A DNA stretch of 64,000 bases from Bettongia penicillata ogilbyi (Eukaryota; Chordata; Mammalia; Diprotodontia; Potoroidae), in the NCBI GenBank assembly GCA_023548195.1, contig JAJHZJ010000419.1, forward strand, positions 2,292,773 to 2,356,772, read 5' to 3'. How positions within the stretch are numbered: position 1 is the first letter of the stretch; the number at the start of each line of letters is the position of its first letter. The position numbers and the translations under genes were made by a program. Under the pieces are notes generated by a model. It saw only the letters and a program-made list of their open reading frames with translations. It was not told the origin of the DNA and searched no databases. This document shows, one piece after another, positions 1-9,655 of this stretch.

Positions 1-718
1 CAATAACTAATTTAAATGCTATGTTCTATAAAACCTGAATCTCGATACTAGATTTTAGTTACCTTTTATATTTTTTCCAGGTTTAGCATTTGAACAATCT
101 TTATTTAAAAAATATTTTGAGAGAAGTCAAAATAAATTTAAAGCCATTTTGAGTTACTGTATAGTGAGTTTTGCCATAATAACAACTATATTAAATGTTT
201 CAAAGAATAGGACATATCAATCAGTATATGTTAACTGCTTACTTTTTACTTGGTGCTGGAGTTACAAAAGAAATTCAGTAACATTCCATTTATTTGGTGT
301 CTTCAGGTATTAAAGTATGATACATACTTTCCAGCTAATTGAACCTTAAACTTTTAAATATTTTATAAAATTTAATTGTTGTGAGAATTCTTTCTAAATT
401 CTATTATGTAATTCTTGGGGTAGGAAGTAGTATGTATTGAAAATAATTTAACTTTTTCTTCATGATTCAGGATCATCATACAGAACACTAATAATTGTCA
501 TGTCTCAGCCAATCTTCAATATCTATTCACTTCCCCATTTACTGTTTCTAGTGTCCACAACCAAATTTACTGCTTTTGGTTTTCTCTTTTTCTGATCATA
601 CTCTCATTTTTTCTTCTTACTTCTCTTTCCTCATTCCTGCTGTCCCCTGCCCCCCCATACTCTCCTTCTTCTTTGCTTGTGGGATTTGGCTTTTATGATC
701 TGTTTTAGCCAGTTGAAA
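1..718. other. Unique AT-rich DNA, no feature recognised
   Basis: No exon, known repeat or conserved-looking reading frame was recognised. Around 590-665 there is a mild pyrimidine bias. Confidence 0.5.
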
Positions 719-719
719 G

Positions 720-838
720 ACACTGAAGATTGACAGTGAATTAATCAATCAGAAAGCATTTATAAAGCACCTACTAGGTACTGTACTTGTCAATGGTCTT
801 ACAAATATAAGGAACGAAAAAAATCCCATTATGAAGTA
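720..838 (-). repeat. Old mammalian repeat tail (MIR3/L3/L2-type)
   Basis: The stretch 'gcatttataaagcacctact' followed by a degraded 'tgtgccaggcactgt'-like phrase is the antisense 3' end shared by several old mammalian repeats. The copy is diverged and family assignment is uncertain. Confidence 0.5.
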
Positions 839-851
839 CTTCAGTGGTCCT

Positions 852-1157
852 GTGTGTATATATTCGTCCTTTGTTGCCAAAGAAGAACATGTCATCAGAG
901 AAATAATGGCATGACTTGCACTGAGTGAGAGAGGGCTGTGCAGGTCACCAGTCCCACTTCACCTCCAGAGCTATCTGAATCCAATGACCAGATATTCATG
1001 AGGATGACTGGAAATGACCCAGGATGAGGCAATTGGGGTTAAGTGACTTGCCCAAGGTCACACAGCTAGTGAGTGTCAAGCATCTGTGGGGAGATTTGAA
1101 CTCAGATTCTCCTGACTCCTGCACTAGTGCTCTATCCACCGCATCAGCCAGTTGTCC
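852..1157 (-). mobile_element. Full-length tRNA-headed SINE, tail type B
   Basis: Read on the minus strand it has a tRNA-like head ('gcggtggatagagcac' at the 1157 end), the CORE-like phrase of 'gtgtgacc' and 'gggcaagtcactt', and a tail that reads 'tgggtcat' then 'ccagtcatcc' then 'gatgaatatctgg'. A perfect 13-bp target-site duplication, cttcagtggtcct, lies at 839-851 and 1158-1170. It is non-coding and would have relied on LINE enzymes. The same family occurs at 60387-60689. The perfect duplication suggests an insertion younger than the MIR copies nearby. Confidence 0.88.
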
Positions 1158-1170
1158 CTTCAGTGGTCCT

Positions 1171-1942
1171 AGAATTCAGGAGAAAAAGAGGAGTTCAGGG
1201 TGGATTAAATTTGAGAAACTAGTTAGTGCCTTCAAGAACCCTAAAAATCCTCCTGAAACAAATAAGAAAACCCGTTTGTGAGTCCTGTTATTCCTCCAGT
1301 GATGGTCTGCAGTCTCCAAGGGTTTTGGTCATCGTGACTTGTTTGTAAGAAACAGCATTAAAAGATCTGATCAGGACTGTGTAGGATAAGAAAAAAGAGG
1401 TAAGTTGCTCTGATACCCAATAATGCTTAAAATAAATAAATTTAGAAGAAAGCCCCCTACCTCATACATTGAACTGATTTATAAAGTATTTATAAAACAA
1501 ATGTCACATGGGGGAGTGTGTATGTGTTTATTCTTCCCTGGAAATGATGATAGTATTAATGTCTGTTCTTTTATCTCTTTCTTATTTTGTCTGTATCAAA
1601 ACCTTGTTTAAATAGGTCAGATTGGAACCAATTATTTTTTTCCTCATTTTTCTTCTTCTAATTTGATGTTGATTTTGACCTTTCCTCTAAAAATTTGGGG
1701 GAGGTTAGACTATATATAGATAGGTAATTTGGAAACAATTCACACATGAGAAATCTTTGTAAATAAATCTTCTTGTAAACTTTAAGTACTTTATACCTGT
1801 GAACTATTGTTTTTCTCTGAACTTTTAAAATCTATTTTTTGAAGATGTTTATCAGTTTTTTGGTACATGTTTTGATTATACCCAGTATTCCCTGGATATT
1901 AATGAAAAATATGTCAGGAAGTATTCCCAGTCTTTTGCAATG
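1171..1942. other. Unique AT-rich DNA, no feature recognised
   Basis: Only short chance reading frames are present. No repeat signature was recognised. Confidence 0.5.
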
Positions 1943-1986
1943 AATATAATATAATATAATATAATGTAATGTAATATAATATAATT
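1943..1986. repeat. (ATAAT)n pentanucleotide microsatellite
   Basis: Eight or so units of a 5-bp ataat repeat with a few 'gtaat' variants. Such DNA melts easily. No function is inferred. Confidence 0.9.
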
Positions 1987-2709
1987 TCCATTCTGTGCCA
2001 CAGCTCTGAGTAAAGTAGTTCATTCTTAGTGAAGAATTGGTGACTTTGTCCTGACTAAAGATGAGTCAGCTGTAGCAGAGATGCCAGGCATGAGTATTGT
2101 CATAATTATTTCTCTTATGTTTTCCCATAATCATCACTATATGTATGCATACCTACTCCTCTGAGAACATTGTATCTTAGAGTAATGCAGCACTGTAATC
2201 ACATATTACTAACCAGAAAGTAAAAATAGGGAAATAGTATTGGCAAAGATTCATTTAAAATTCCTAGAGGTAATGATTTACTTATTCTCCTCTCCCTGCA
2301 AAAGGAGAAGTCCCAGTGATGACAAGTCATTAACATATTTGCTTGTTTGATTTGTTTCTTTTTTTCAGTTTTAATATAAAATTTCATTGCATTAGTATTT
2401 ACTCTCATAGTTTAAAACATTAAAAAAAACAAACTCCACTGAAAATTTTTAGATAGGATCATCATTTTTCCAGGTAGATTACTACAGGTTGAATTTTCAC
2501 ATGCAATTATCATGGCAAATTATGAACTATACATTTTATATCTCTTTGTCTTTTGGATCATTATCCAGCAATCTGATTATACTTGAATTTTAACTGAATT
2601 TCCATTGATCTCCATCAATACAGATATAGCTCTAAGGCTGCCTTGTATTTAGTCTGTATTAGTCTAGTATGTATGTTGTCTTTGTCATTAGGAAGCCTAA
2701 TAAGGGTCT
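1987..2709. other. Unique DNA, no feature recognised
   Basis: AT-rich, with stop codons in all frames apart from chance short ORFs. Nothing was recognised. Confidence 0.5.
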
Positions 2710-2788
2710 GCTTTTTGCTTTTTCTTTGCATCCATAGCACTTAGCCCATTGCCTGGAAAATAATAATTTATAAATACTTGCAGATTAA
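2710..2788 (+). repeat. L2/MIR-type 3' end
   Basis: Contains 'agcacttagcccattgcctg' and then a degraded 'aataaat...gattaattgaa', the plus-strand 3' end of an L2-type element. The HAL1 at 2805 inserted into its terminal TTGA-rich part. Confidence 0.6.
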
Positions 2789-3647
2789 TTGAATTTTGAA
2801 TATTTTTTTTTATAATTTATTTATTTATTTAATTTTTTTTACATTCATTTTCACAAATTTTTGGGTTCCAAATTTTCTCCCCTTTTATCCCCTCCCCCCA
2901 CCCCAATACCCCAAGCAATCTAATTTTCCCTATCTCCAATCTGCCCTCTCTTCTGTCATCTCTCCCTTCTCTTGTCTCCATCTTCTCTTTTCTCCTGTAG
3001 GGCCAGATGACTTTCTATTCCTCATTAACTGTATGTCTTCTTTCCTAGTTGCAACAACAATACTAAACAGTTGTTCCTAAAACTTTGAGTTCCAAATTCT
3101 CCTCATCCCTCCCTCCCCACCCATTCCCTTTGGGACAGCAGGCAATTCAATATAGGCCATATCTGTGTAGTTTTGCCAATGACCTCCCTGATAGTCGTGT
3201 TGTGTAAGACTAACTGGATTACCATCCCTCCTAACCTGCCCCTCATTGTTTCTCTTCTGTCTTTTGATCCTGTCCCTCCCCAAGTGTTGACTTCAAATTG
3301 CTCCCTCCTCCCTTTGCCCTCCCTTCCATCATCCCCCCCCTTGCAATATCTCTTTCTCCCCCACTTTCTTATACTGTAAGGTAGGTTTTCATACCAAAAT
3401 GAGTGTGCATTTCACTCCTTCATTTAGTCAAATGTGATGAGGGTAAACTTCTTGTTGTTTTTTTTTCTCAGCTCTCCTCTTTTTCCCTCCACTAAGAAAA
3501 ACTCCTACCTGCCTCTTAAATGACATATAGTTACCCCCTTCCCTTTCCCTCTCTTTCCTCCCCCTACATTTCTCTCTCACCATTTACCCTAGTTTCTTTT
3601 AAGGTATGATCCCATCCTATTCAGTTCAATCTGTGCTCTCTATCTCT

Positions 3648-3700
3648 GTATGTGTGTGCATGTGTGTATGTGCGTGCATGCGTGTACATGTGTATGTGTG
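3648..3700. repeat. TG-rich microsatellite carried inside HAL1 copy 1
   Basis: Imperfect (TG)n with 'gcatg' interruptions, just 3' of ORF1 in the element's orientation. HAL1 copy 2 has the same tract at 13408-13484 but longer, so it belongs to the element and has changed length between copies. Confidence 0.9.
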
Positions 3701-3834
3701 GTCCCACCAACTACCCAGATACTGAAAAGTTTTAAGAGTTACAAATATTGTCTTTCCATGTAGGAATGTAAACAGTTCACTCATGGTAAGTCCCTTAAGA
3801 CTTCTCTTTGCTGTTTCCTTTTTCATGCTTCTTC

Positions 3835-4935
3835 TCATTCTTGTGTTTGAAAGTCAAATTTTCTTTTCAGCTCTGGTTTTTTCATCAAGAATGATTGAAA
3901 GTCCTCTGTTTCATTGAAAGACCATATTTTCCCTTGAAGTATTATACTCAGTTTAGCTGGGTAGGTGATTCTTGGTTTGAGTCCTAGTTCCTTTGCCTTC
4001 TGGAATATCCTATTCCACGCCCTTCGATCCCTTAATGTAGAAGCTGCTAGATCTTGGGTTATCCTGATTGTATTTCCACAGTACTGGAATTGTTTCTTTC
4101 TAGCTGCTTGTAAGATTTTCTCCTTGAGTTGGGAGTTCTGGAATTTGGCCACAATGTTCCTAGGAGTTTCTCTTTTTGGATCTCTTTCAGGTGGTGATCG
4201 ATGGATTCTTTCAATACTTATTTTGCCCTCTGGTTCTAGAATGTCAGGGCAGTTTTCCTTGATAATTTCATGGAAGATGATGTCTAGGCTCTTTTTTTGA
4301 TCATGACTTTCAGGTAGTCCCATAATTTTTAAATTGTCTCTCCTGGATCTATTTTCCAGGTCAGTTGTTTTTCCCATGAGATATTTCACATTCTCTTCCA
4401 TTTTTTCGTTCTTTTGGTTTTGTTTGGTGATTTCTTGGTTTCTCATAAAGTCATTAGACTCCATCTGTTCCATTCTAATTTTGAGAGAACTATTAAATTC
4501 AGTGAGCTTTTGAGCCTCTTTTTCCATTTGGCTCATTCTGCTTTTGAAAGCATTCTTCTCCTCATTGGCTTTTTGAACCTCCTTTGCCAATTGGGTGAGC
4601 CTATTTTTCAAGGTGTTAATTTCCTCAGCATTTTTTTGGGTCTCCTTTACCAAGGTATTGACCTGTTTTTCATACTTTTGTTGCATCTCTGACATTTCTC
4701 TTCCCAGTTTTTCCTCCACCTGTCTAACTTGCTTTTCAAAATCCTTTTTGAGCTCTTCCAGGGCCTGAGCCCACCCACCACCCCCCTGGGGTGTCTGGGG
4801 TACTGAGGCCCCGCCCTCCACATCTTTCCCTGCTGGCAAATATACGTCCTCATCATCTGATCCGAAGGTCGGGATCATTTGCATTTGTTGGAAAAAACTC
4901 TCTAAAGTCTTATTTTTCTTCCCTTTTCTAGGCAT
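3835..4935 (-). CDS. HAL1/L1 ORF1 protein, intact (366 aa)
   Basis: An L1 ORF1-type RNA-binding chaperone, which in L1 biology forms trimers and coats the element RNA in cytoplasmic particles. Start ATG at 4935, stop TGA at 3835-3837, no internal stop. The basic N-terminus (MPRKGKK) is followed by an acidic and Gly/Pro-rich stretch (residues 25-55), a long coiled coil rich in E, K and Q (about 57-196), an RRM-like domain opening with RRDNLKIMGLPE (about 198-287) and a C-terminal domain (about 288-355, with RDRRAWNRIFQKAKELG). The length is close to the 338 aa of human L1 ORF1p. The start is supported because the upstream DNA is the CpG-rich 5'UTR. Whether it is expressed cannot be told from sequence. 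Confidence 0.88.
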   Translation of the reverse strand: MPRKGKKNKTLESFFQQMQMIPTFGSDDEDVYLPAGKDVEGGASVPQTPQGGGGWAQALEELKKDFEKQVRQVEEKLGREMSEMQQKYEKQVNTLVKETQKNAEEINTLKNRLTQLAKEVQKANEEKNAFKSRMSQMEKEAQKLTEFNSSLKIRMEQMESNDFMRNQEITKQNQKNEKMEENVKYLMGKTTDLENRSRRDNLKIMGLPESHDQKKSLDIIFHEIIKENCPDILEPEGKISIERIHRSPPERDPKRETPRNIVAKFQNSQLKEKILQAARKKQFQYCGNTIRITQDLAASTLRDRRAWNRIFQKAKELGLKPRITYPAKLSIILQGKIWSFNETEDFQSFLMKKPELKRKFDFQTQE

Positions 4936-5789
4936 TTTCCCAGCCAGTTACTTGACTTCTGGGATTCCTTTCCACCCCCACCTGGATCCGCCCAGCTAGT
5001 GCTTGGCCTCTGAGATTTAAATGGGCTTTCCTCCTGCCGGCTGTCAATCAGTGAGCTTTAGTTCAGGTGCTGGGGTGGGGCCAGGGCCGCCTCCGAGACT
5101 CTGATCCCTCGAGGGCTTTATGCAGAGACTTTCAGGAATGGAACGGGTGGGGACGGGGTTGGGGGGCCCCGCCTCCCAAGTCCCGCTCCCTTGGGGGCTT
5201 TAAGCAGAAGCCTTCAGTAACAGAGCGGGGTGGGGGCAGGGCCGTCTCCCAGGCTCAGCTCCGTCCGGTTTTATGCGGGAATCTTCCATAATGAAGATCC
5301 TGCCTGCTGTTGGGGGATTCGTGAGACCTGGGCCGCTGCCGCCTCAGCCGCCACCCACACCTCTGCCTCCGCCGCTTCCTGCCCCTGTCCCTGCCGACGC
5401 GCTTCCTCCCGAGGGGGCCCGAGTCACGGAGACTCCCCGCTTCCCCTCTCCTTCAGCCCGGCCTTCTTTCTCACTGACCTGTAGCTTCTGTGGGCGGAGG
5501 GACTTTCCCGGCTGCTGGAGCTTCCGTCTCTGAAGCCTGCTCAGATCAGCTTCTCTGGGGTCTCGGCCAGGGCAGCGCTGGGGGTCGGGTCCACTTTCCG
5601 GGGCACGCCGGACCCTGGGGATGGGTCTTCAGGGCTCCCTGGAACAGAAATCTCTTCTACTCTGCTTCTGCACACCTTGTATTCACCCAGAAGTTATGGG
5701 GGACTCTTTTTACATTAATTCTATGGGCTTTGGTTTCGGAGCTCGTAAACGTGCGTCCTTCTACTCCGCCATCTTGGCTCCGCCCCCCC
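4936..5789 (-). promoter_or_regulatory. CpG-rich HAL1 5'UTR with tandem monomers (likely promoter)
   Basis: The most CpG-rich DNA in the window. Three diverged tandem units of roughly 70-81 bp (about 5070-5141, 5142-5222, 5223-5292) each carry a 'gggcttta/tgcag...ccttcagtaa' core. The 5' terminus has GCCAAGATGGCGG, a match to the YY1-site motif GCCATNTTGG/CCAAGATGGC found at L1 5' ends. An internal pol II promoter here is inferred from L1 biology and was not shown. Confidence 0.6.
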
Positions 5790-5805
5790 TTGAATTTTGA
5801 ATATT

Positions 5806-6814
5806 AAGCATATTTAATGAGACAGGGAGAATTTACTGGATTCTCTTCACCAGAATGCTGTTCAGAATGTTTCCTCCTCAGGGGATAGTACTTCCTCAAT
5901 CTTATATACTTCATAGTCTTAACTTCTACATTCTCCCCTCCACCCAGAGTTCTATCACCTTGGAACTATTCTCACGTCCCAATTTCCCCTGCCTCCTCCA
6001 CAGTACGGGATGAACCATCCTCTCTCCTTGCATCATTGCACCTAAAACCAAATTGCCCTCTATAGCTGCCCCTGATCCAGACTCTAACTGACTTTGTCCT
6101 GAGGGTCTGGCCTTATACAGTGTTTTTAGGATACCAGTGCAAGTGTGAAATCTTTTCAAGTTTTGTTTTAAATTCATTTTGATCTAGACAAATTTATATG
6201 TATATAATTTTATCCGCCATAGGACATTCCCTAATGTGAAAACTTCCATTCATGCAAATCAGAAGCAGAGTTACAACTTTTAGTCTTAGAGTCACCAGGG
6301 CGCTAGGAGGTTTCCGTTTCTCACACATAGTCACTAATCTGCATGAGAGGCAAAATTGGAACCTGTCTTCCTTATTCCAAGAATGAGTCTCTGTCCCCTA
6401 TTCCATGCTATCTCTTTTGAATTAATATTTATTCATGAATTCTCTAAGCAATGGTTATAGAAGTTGATAATTTCCATATTTAAACAGAAATGTTAGGGCA
6501 GTTTCAAAAATATAAATAGCCTTTGAGGAAACAAATTGCTTTGAAAAGCAAAAATTGTGTTCTGAAAATATAAATATATTGTGATAAATGTGTGGTATAT
6601 GTCATAAATAACCCTACATTGATTTTAAAATATTAAGTGGCAATAAAGGAGCTTACCTAGATAATTACAATGCTTCCTTTATAAATACCATATAATGTGA
6701 TATACCATCCCCTACTTTGTCCGAAACTAGTTTTTCTTTAAAATGAAGAAAACCATTCTAAGTCTCAGTATCTGTTGACCTTAGTCAATTACAGAAAATC
6801 ATGTTCTTTCATTT
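5806..6814. other. Mostly unique DNA with one degraded MIR-like piece
   Basis: A weak antisense MIR-like segment lies at about 6262-6410 (degraded 'gcctgagtcaca', 'ggaacctgtcttcc', 'ccatgctatctc'). Nothing else was recognised. Confidence 0.4.
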
Positions 6815-7062
6815 GACTATAAACTGTTTTGATTTCTTCATCAGAAAACTGTCTGTTCATATTCTTTAACCATCTATCCATTGGTGTATTCTTACAGATA
6901 GACTCCTATCTACCTATCTATAGATAGATTATAGAGAGACTTCTACTCTTATAGATTGGCTAAGTTCTTTATATATTTGAGATATTAGACTTTATCTGGG
7001 GATCTGTCTGTATTTTTTCCCAATTTTCTGCTTTCCTTCTGATCTTAGCTACTTTGTCAAAT
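6815..7062 (-). mobile_element. L1 ORF2 C-terminal fragment
   Basis: The phrase 'ttcttcatcagaaaactgtc' then 'gttcatattctttaacca' matches the antisense L1 ORF2 3' region seen at 32840-32880 and 47150-47180. A TATC/TAGA microsatellite at about 6893-6935 interrupts it. Old and broken. Confidence 0.75.
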
Positions 7063-7064
7063 GT

Positions 7065-7185
7065 TTTTAGAGCTAGAAAGAATCATAGAAATCATCTGGT
7101 CCACATGTATTATTTTGAAGATGAGGGAAATGAAACCCAGACTGGTTAAATGACTTGCCTAAAGTCTCTTAACCTAGGTTGTACT
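7065..7185 (-). repeat. MIR/CORE-SINE fragment
   Basis: Contains 'agctagaaagaatcatagaa' and a degraded 'gatgagggaaatgaaaccca...ttaaatgacttgcct', the antisense CORE-SINE pattern. The following 7240-7500 stretch may be a further old repeat that I cannot name. Confidence 0.6.
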
Positions 7186-7500
7186 TTGTTAATGGTAAAG
7201 CCCCTATAAAAATTAAAAGGAGTATTTATACTTATGCCTAAGGTGGATCATATTAATTTGGTCAGTCACATGGGCTTGTTTTAAGGGGAAAAAAAACTTC
7301 CTAACATTTAGAACTATTCAAAAGTGGATTGCATTGCCTTTAGGATATAGGGGTGATCTTCTGCCAAGGTTGAATGGCCACCTTCTTTCTATGTATGGTG
7401 ATGATTCCTTTTGGGGGTATGGTTTGGATAAGATGGTTGCAGAGTTCCCATCCAACTTTGAAATATTCTGGAGTTTTTTGGTTCTCTGATACTTTTACGG

Positions 7501-8855
7501 TACCTTGAAGTTCCTAATGGGGGGGAGTCTCTTTACAATAAAATGCCAGACTTCTGCCATGACCACCCAACTACCCTTGACACATTAAGGTTTGTGATTA
7601 ATCAGGTAATATTCTGTTCCATGTTAGAAACAGATGATTGGTTATATTGGGTACTTTTTCAGGTAAGCTCCAAAAAATGGAATCCAAGACAGGGAGGAAA
7701 GGGGATGAAAGGAGAAAGAGGTGTGGTATAGCATTGGGAACGGGTCCTTCACCCTACCATTAACTTACCAAGCTAACACTGGTTTTATTATTGCAACATA
7801 AAAGATACACACTGGCTCTGTTTCCAGATAGACTATTAGACTCTACCAATCTGTTTTGTTTCCTGCTTTCATGAGAATCCTTTGTATTTTTTCCCCTTTT
7901 CTCTCCTCCCCCACAACTGGATTAATTTACACATTAACATCTTTCTTCTTCCTTCCTGAATATCCTATTCCTGATAACCTATGATTATTTTCTTGGCAAT
8001 GCTCCATCACTTTAATATACTACACAGTAAATTTCTTTAAATAAGACCTCTATATTTATATCTACAATTCAACCTATGAATTAATCTGATCCCATTCAAG
8101 CTTCATTTTGCTTACAAATGGTTTAAGACTAATTGCAGCTTTTATCTGTAATTTATAATCTTCCTAAAGAACAGACAACCTGATCAAAAATATTTTAACA
8201 TTACTGATTTTAAATCATGGGTCATTGTTTTAGAAATACCACTGTTTAAAGGGAACTCCCCAAATGACGGCAAAAGGAAAAGTCATGCATAGAAGAAATA
8301 AGAAATTTTTATACACAGTGATTTGAGGGATCCTATGAATATTACAATGCCAAAGAAATCCTCCTCTTCAGGGATAGGTATATGAAATCTATCTTTGATC
8401 CTTGTTTCAATGTATACCCATATCCCAACACTTAAAACATCATCATCAGTCATTTCAACCAAAGCATGATGGATGTGGGAATTGACTTTGAAGGGGAAGT
8501 CAGGTTAGAGTTTGGAAGAGATAATAGAAATGGACTGAAAGTATACCAGTTTCTCGTTATGGAAGGTCAGGATGGGGAGATTGGGAGCACAGAAAATTAT
8601 GGTTACCCTACAATTTTGCCTCTGGGTGCCACATAGAAGTTATCAGATGAATTCCTTTGAAATAAGATAGTATTTTCCCATTACTGTCAGATAATAAAAT
8701 AGTAGGTATATTCGAACAAAGTGACAGTTTGTGGACTTGCATTTCTTACACGTGGAGCATTTATTAACACATCTTTATTATTCTCAGCAGTAGCAAGACT
8801 CCATCCTATTGGCTTCCTATGGCCTATAATTTGCCTACAATTCCCAGTGCAATGT
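7501..8855. other. Unique DNA, no feature recognised
   Basis: No reading frame above 62 codons and no recognised repeat. Confidence 0.5.
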
Positions 8856-8861
8856 GTAAGG

Positions 8862-8940
8862 AGGAAGGGAATAAATATGTATAGTGCCCACTACGTGCCA
8901 GGAACTATGATAAGTACTTTGCAAATATCATCTCAAAGCA
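8862..8940 (-). repeat. Old mammalian repeat tail
   Basis: 'gtgcccactacgtgccagga' then 'actatgataagtactttgca' is the antisense 3' end of a MIR3/L3-type repeat. Confidence 0.55.
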
Positions 8941-9004
8941 AGAAATTAGATCCAGGATGCTAGAAGTCAAAAATATTCCTGTGGTGGAAAAACCCCACCA
9001 ATGG

Positions 9005-9195
9005 TAAGCAGGATCATAGAGCTTATTGCATCATATCAGAAGGATGACAGGCGTAGAGTTGCAAGGGATCTTAGTGACCATCTTATCCAACACCCTCATT
9101 TTACAGATGAGGGAATGGAGGCAGAGAGAGAGAGAGAGACAGAGACAGAGAGAGAGAGACAGAGAGAGAGAGAGACATAGACAGAGACGAGAGAT
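9005..9195 (-). repeat. MIR-type fragment running into a (GA)n tract
   Basis: 'cattttacagatgagggaat' ends the CORE-SINE part at about 9120. It is followed by 75 bp of (GAGA/GACA)n at 9121-9195. The small ORFs across it are products of the simple repeat. Confidence 0.75.
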
Positions 9196-9409
9196 ATTAA
9201 AGACTTTTCCAATCTCCTGAAGTACCATATCTCCTGAAGTAATGGGAGTGCCTAAACCAGCTCTGCTTTGTGACCAGAAAATTGGAAAATAATTACAAGC
9301 ATCTGCTTACCACACTGTAAACACATTCAGTCATGAATCATGTTTTCTAAGATGCTACATTCTAAAAAATTATTTATTATGACAATTGAAAATCTATTAG
9401 ATTATTATA

Positions 9410-9655
9410 TTAGAGTCAAGTAGGTAACACAATGGATAAGAGTGATGAAATTAGAGGCAGAAAAAGCTGATTTCAAGTCCTATCTAAGACACTGAAGAGC
9501 TGTACGACCCTGGTCAAGCCTCCTCTCCACCTTAGTTCCCTCATATGTAAAATGGCTTCAATAATAGCACCTTGCTCTCAGTGCTACCATGAAGATTAAA
9601 TTAAATAGTACACAGAGTGCTCTGCAAACCTTAATGTACCATATAAATCCTAGCT
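9410..9655 (+). repeat. THER/MIR-type CORE-SINE
   Basis: Nearly full length: a tRNA-like head ('acacaatggataagagtgat'), core ('ctgtacgaccctggtcaagc'), 'tccctcatatgtaaaatggc', then 'ctctgcaaaccttaa' and 'tatataaatcctagctt'-like 3' end. Diverged, with no clear target duplication. Confidence 0.75.

Larger units (their letters stand above)
2789..5805 (-). mobile_element. Full-length HAL1 (half-L1) retrotransposon, copy 1
   Basis: A complete minus-strand element at 2805-5789 (about 2985 bp), flanked by an identical 16-bp target-site duplication, ttgaattttgaatatt, at 2789-2804 and 5790-5805. In its own orientation it has a CpG-rich 5'UTR starting 'gcggagccaagatggcgg', an intact ORF1, a pyrimidine-rich linker with a TG microsatellite, a 3'UTR and an A-rich tail seen as T-runs at 2805-2836. 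There is no ORF2. The linker is homologous to the DNA upstream of ORF2 in the old L1 at 48400-48780, while the 3' part resembles the L1 3'UTR at 46240. That makes it an L1 derivative lacking ORF2, the HAL1 arrangement known in mammals. It must have moved using enzymes from an autonomous L1. Confidence 0.9.

Noticed and set aside
3965..4692. Plus-strand ORFs of 111 and 92 codons
   Set aside because: Shadows antisense to the intact HAL1 ORF1.
5067..5807. Several GC-rich plus-strand ORFs of 74-105 codons
   Set aside because: They lie antisense in the CpG-rich HAL1 5'UTR, overlap each other and show no known domain. The same applies to 14782-15506 in copy 2.
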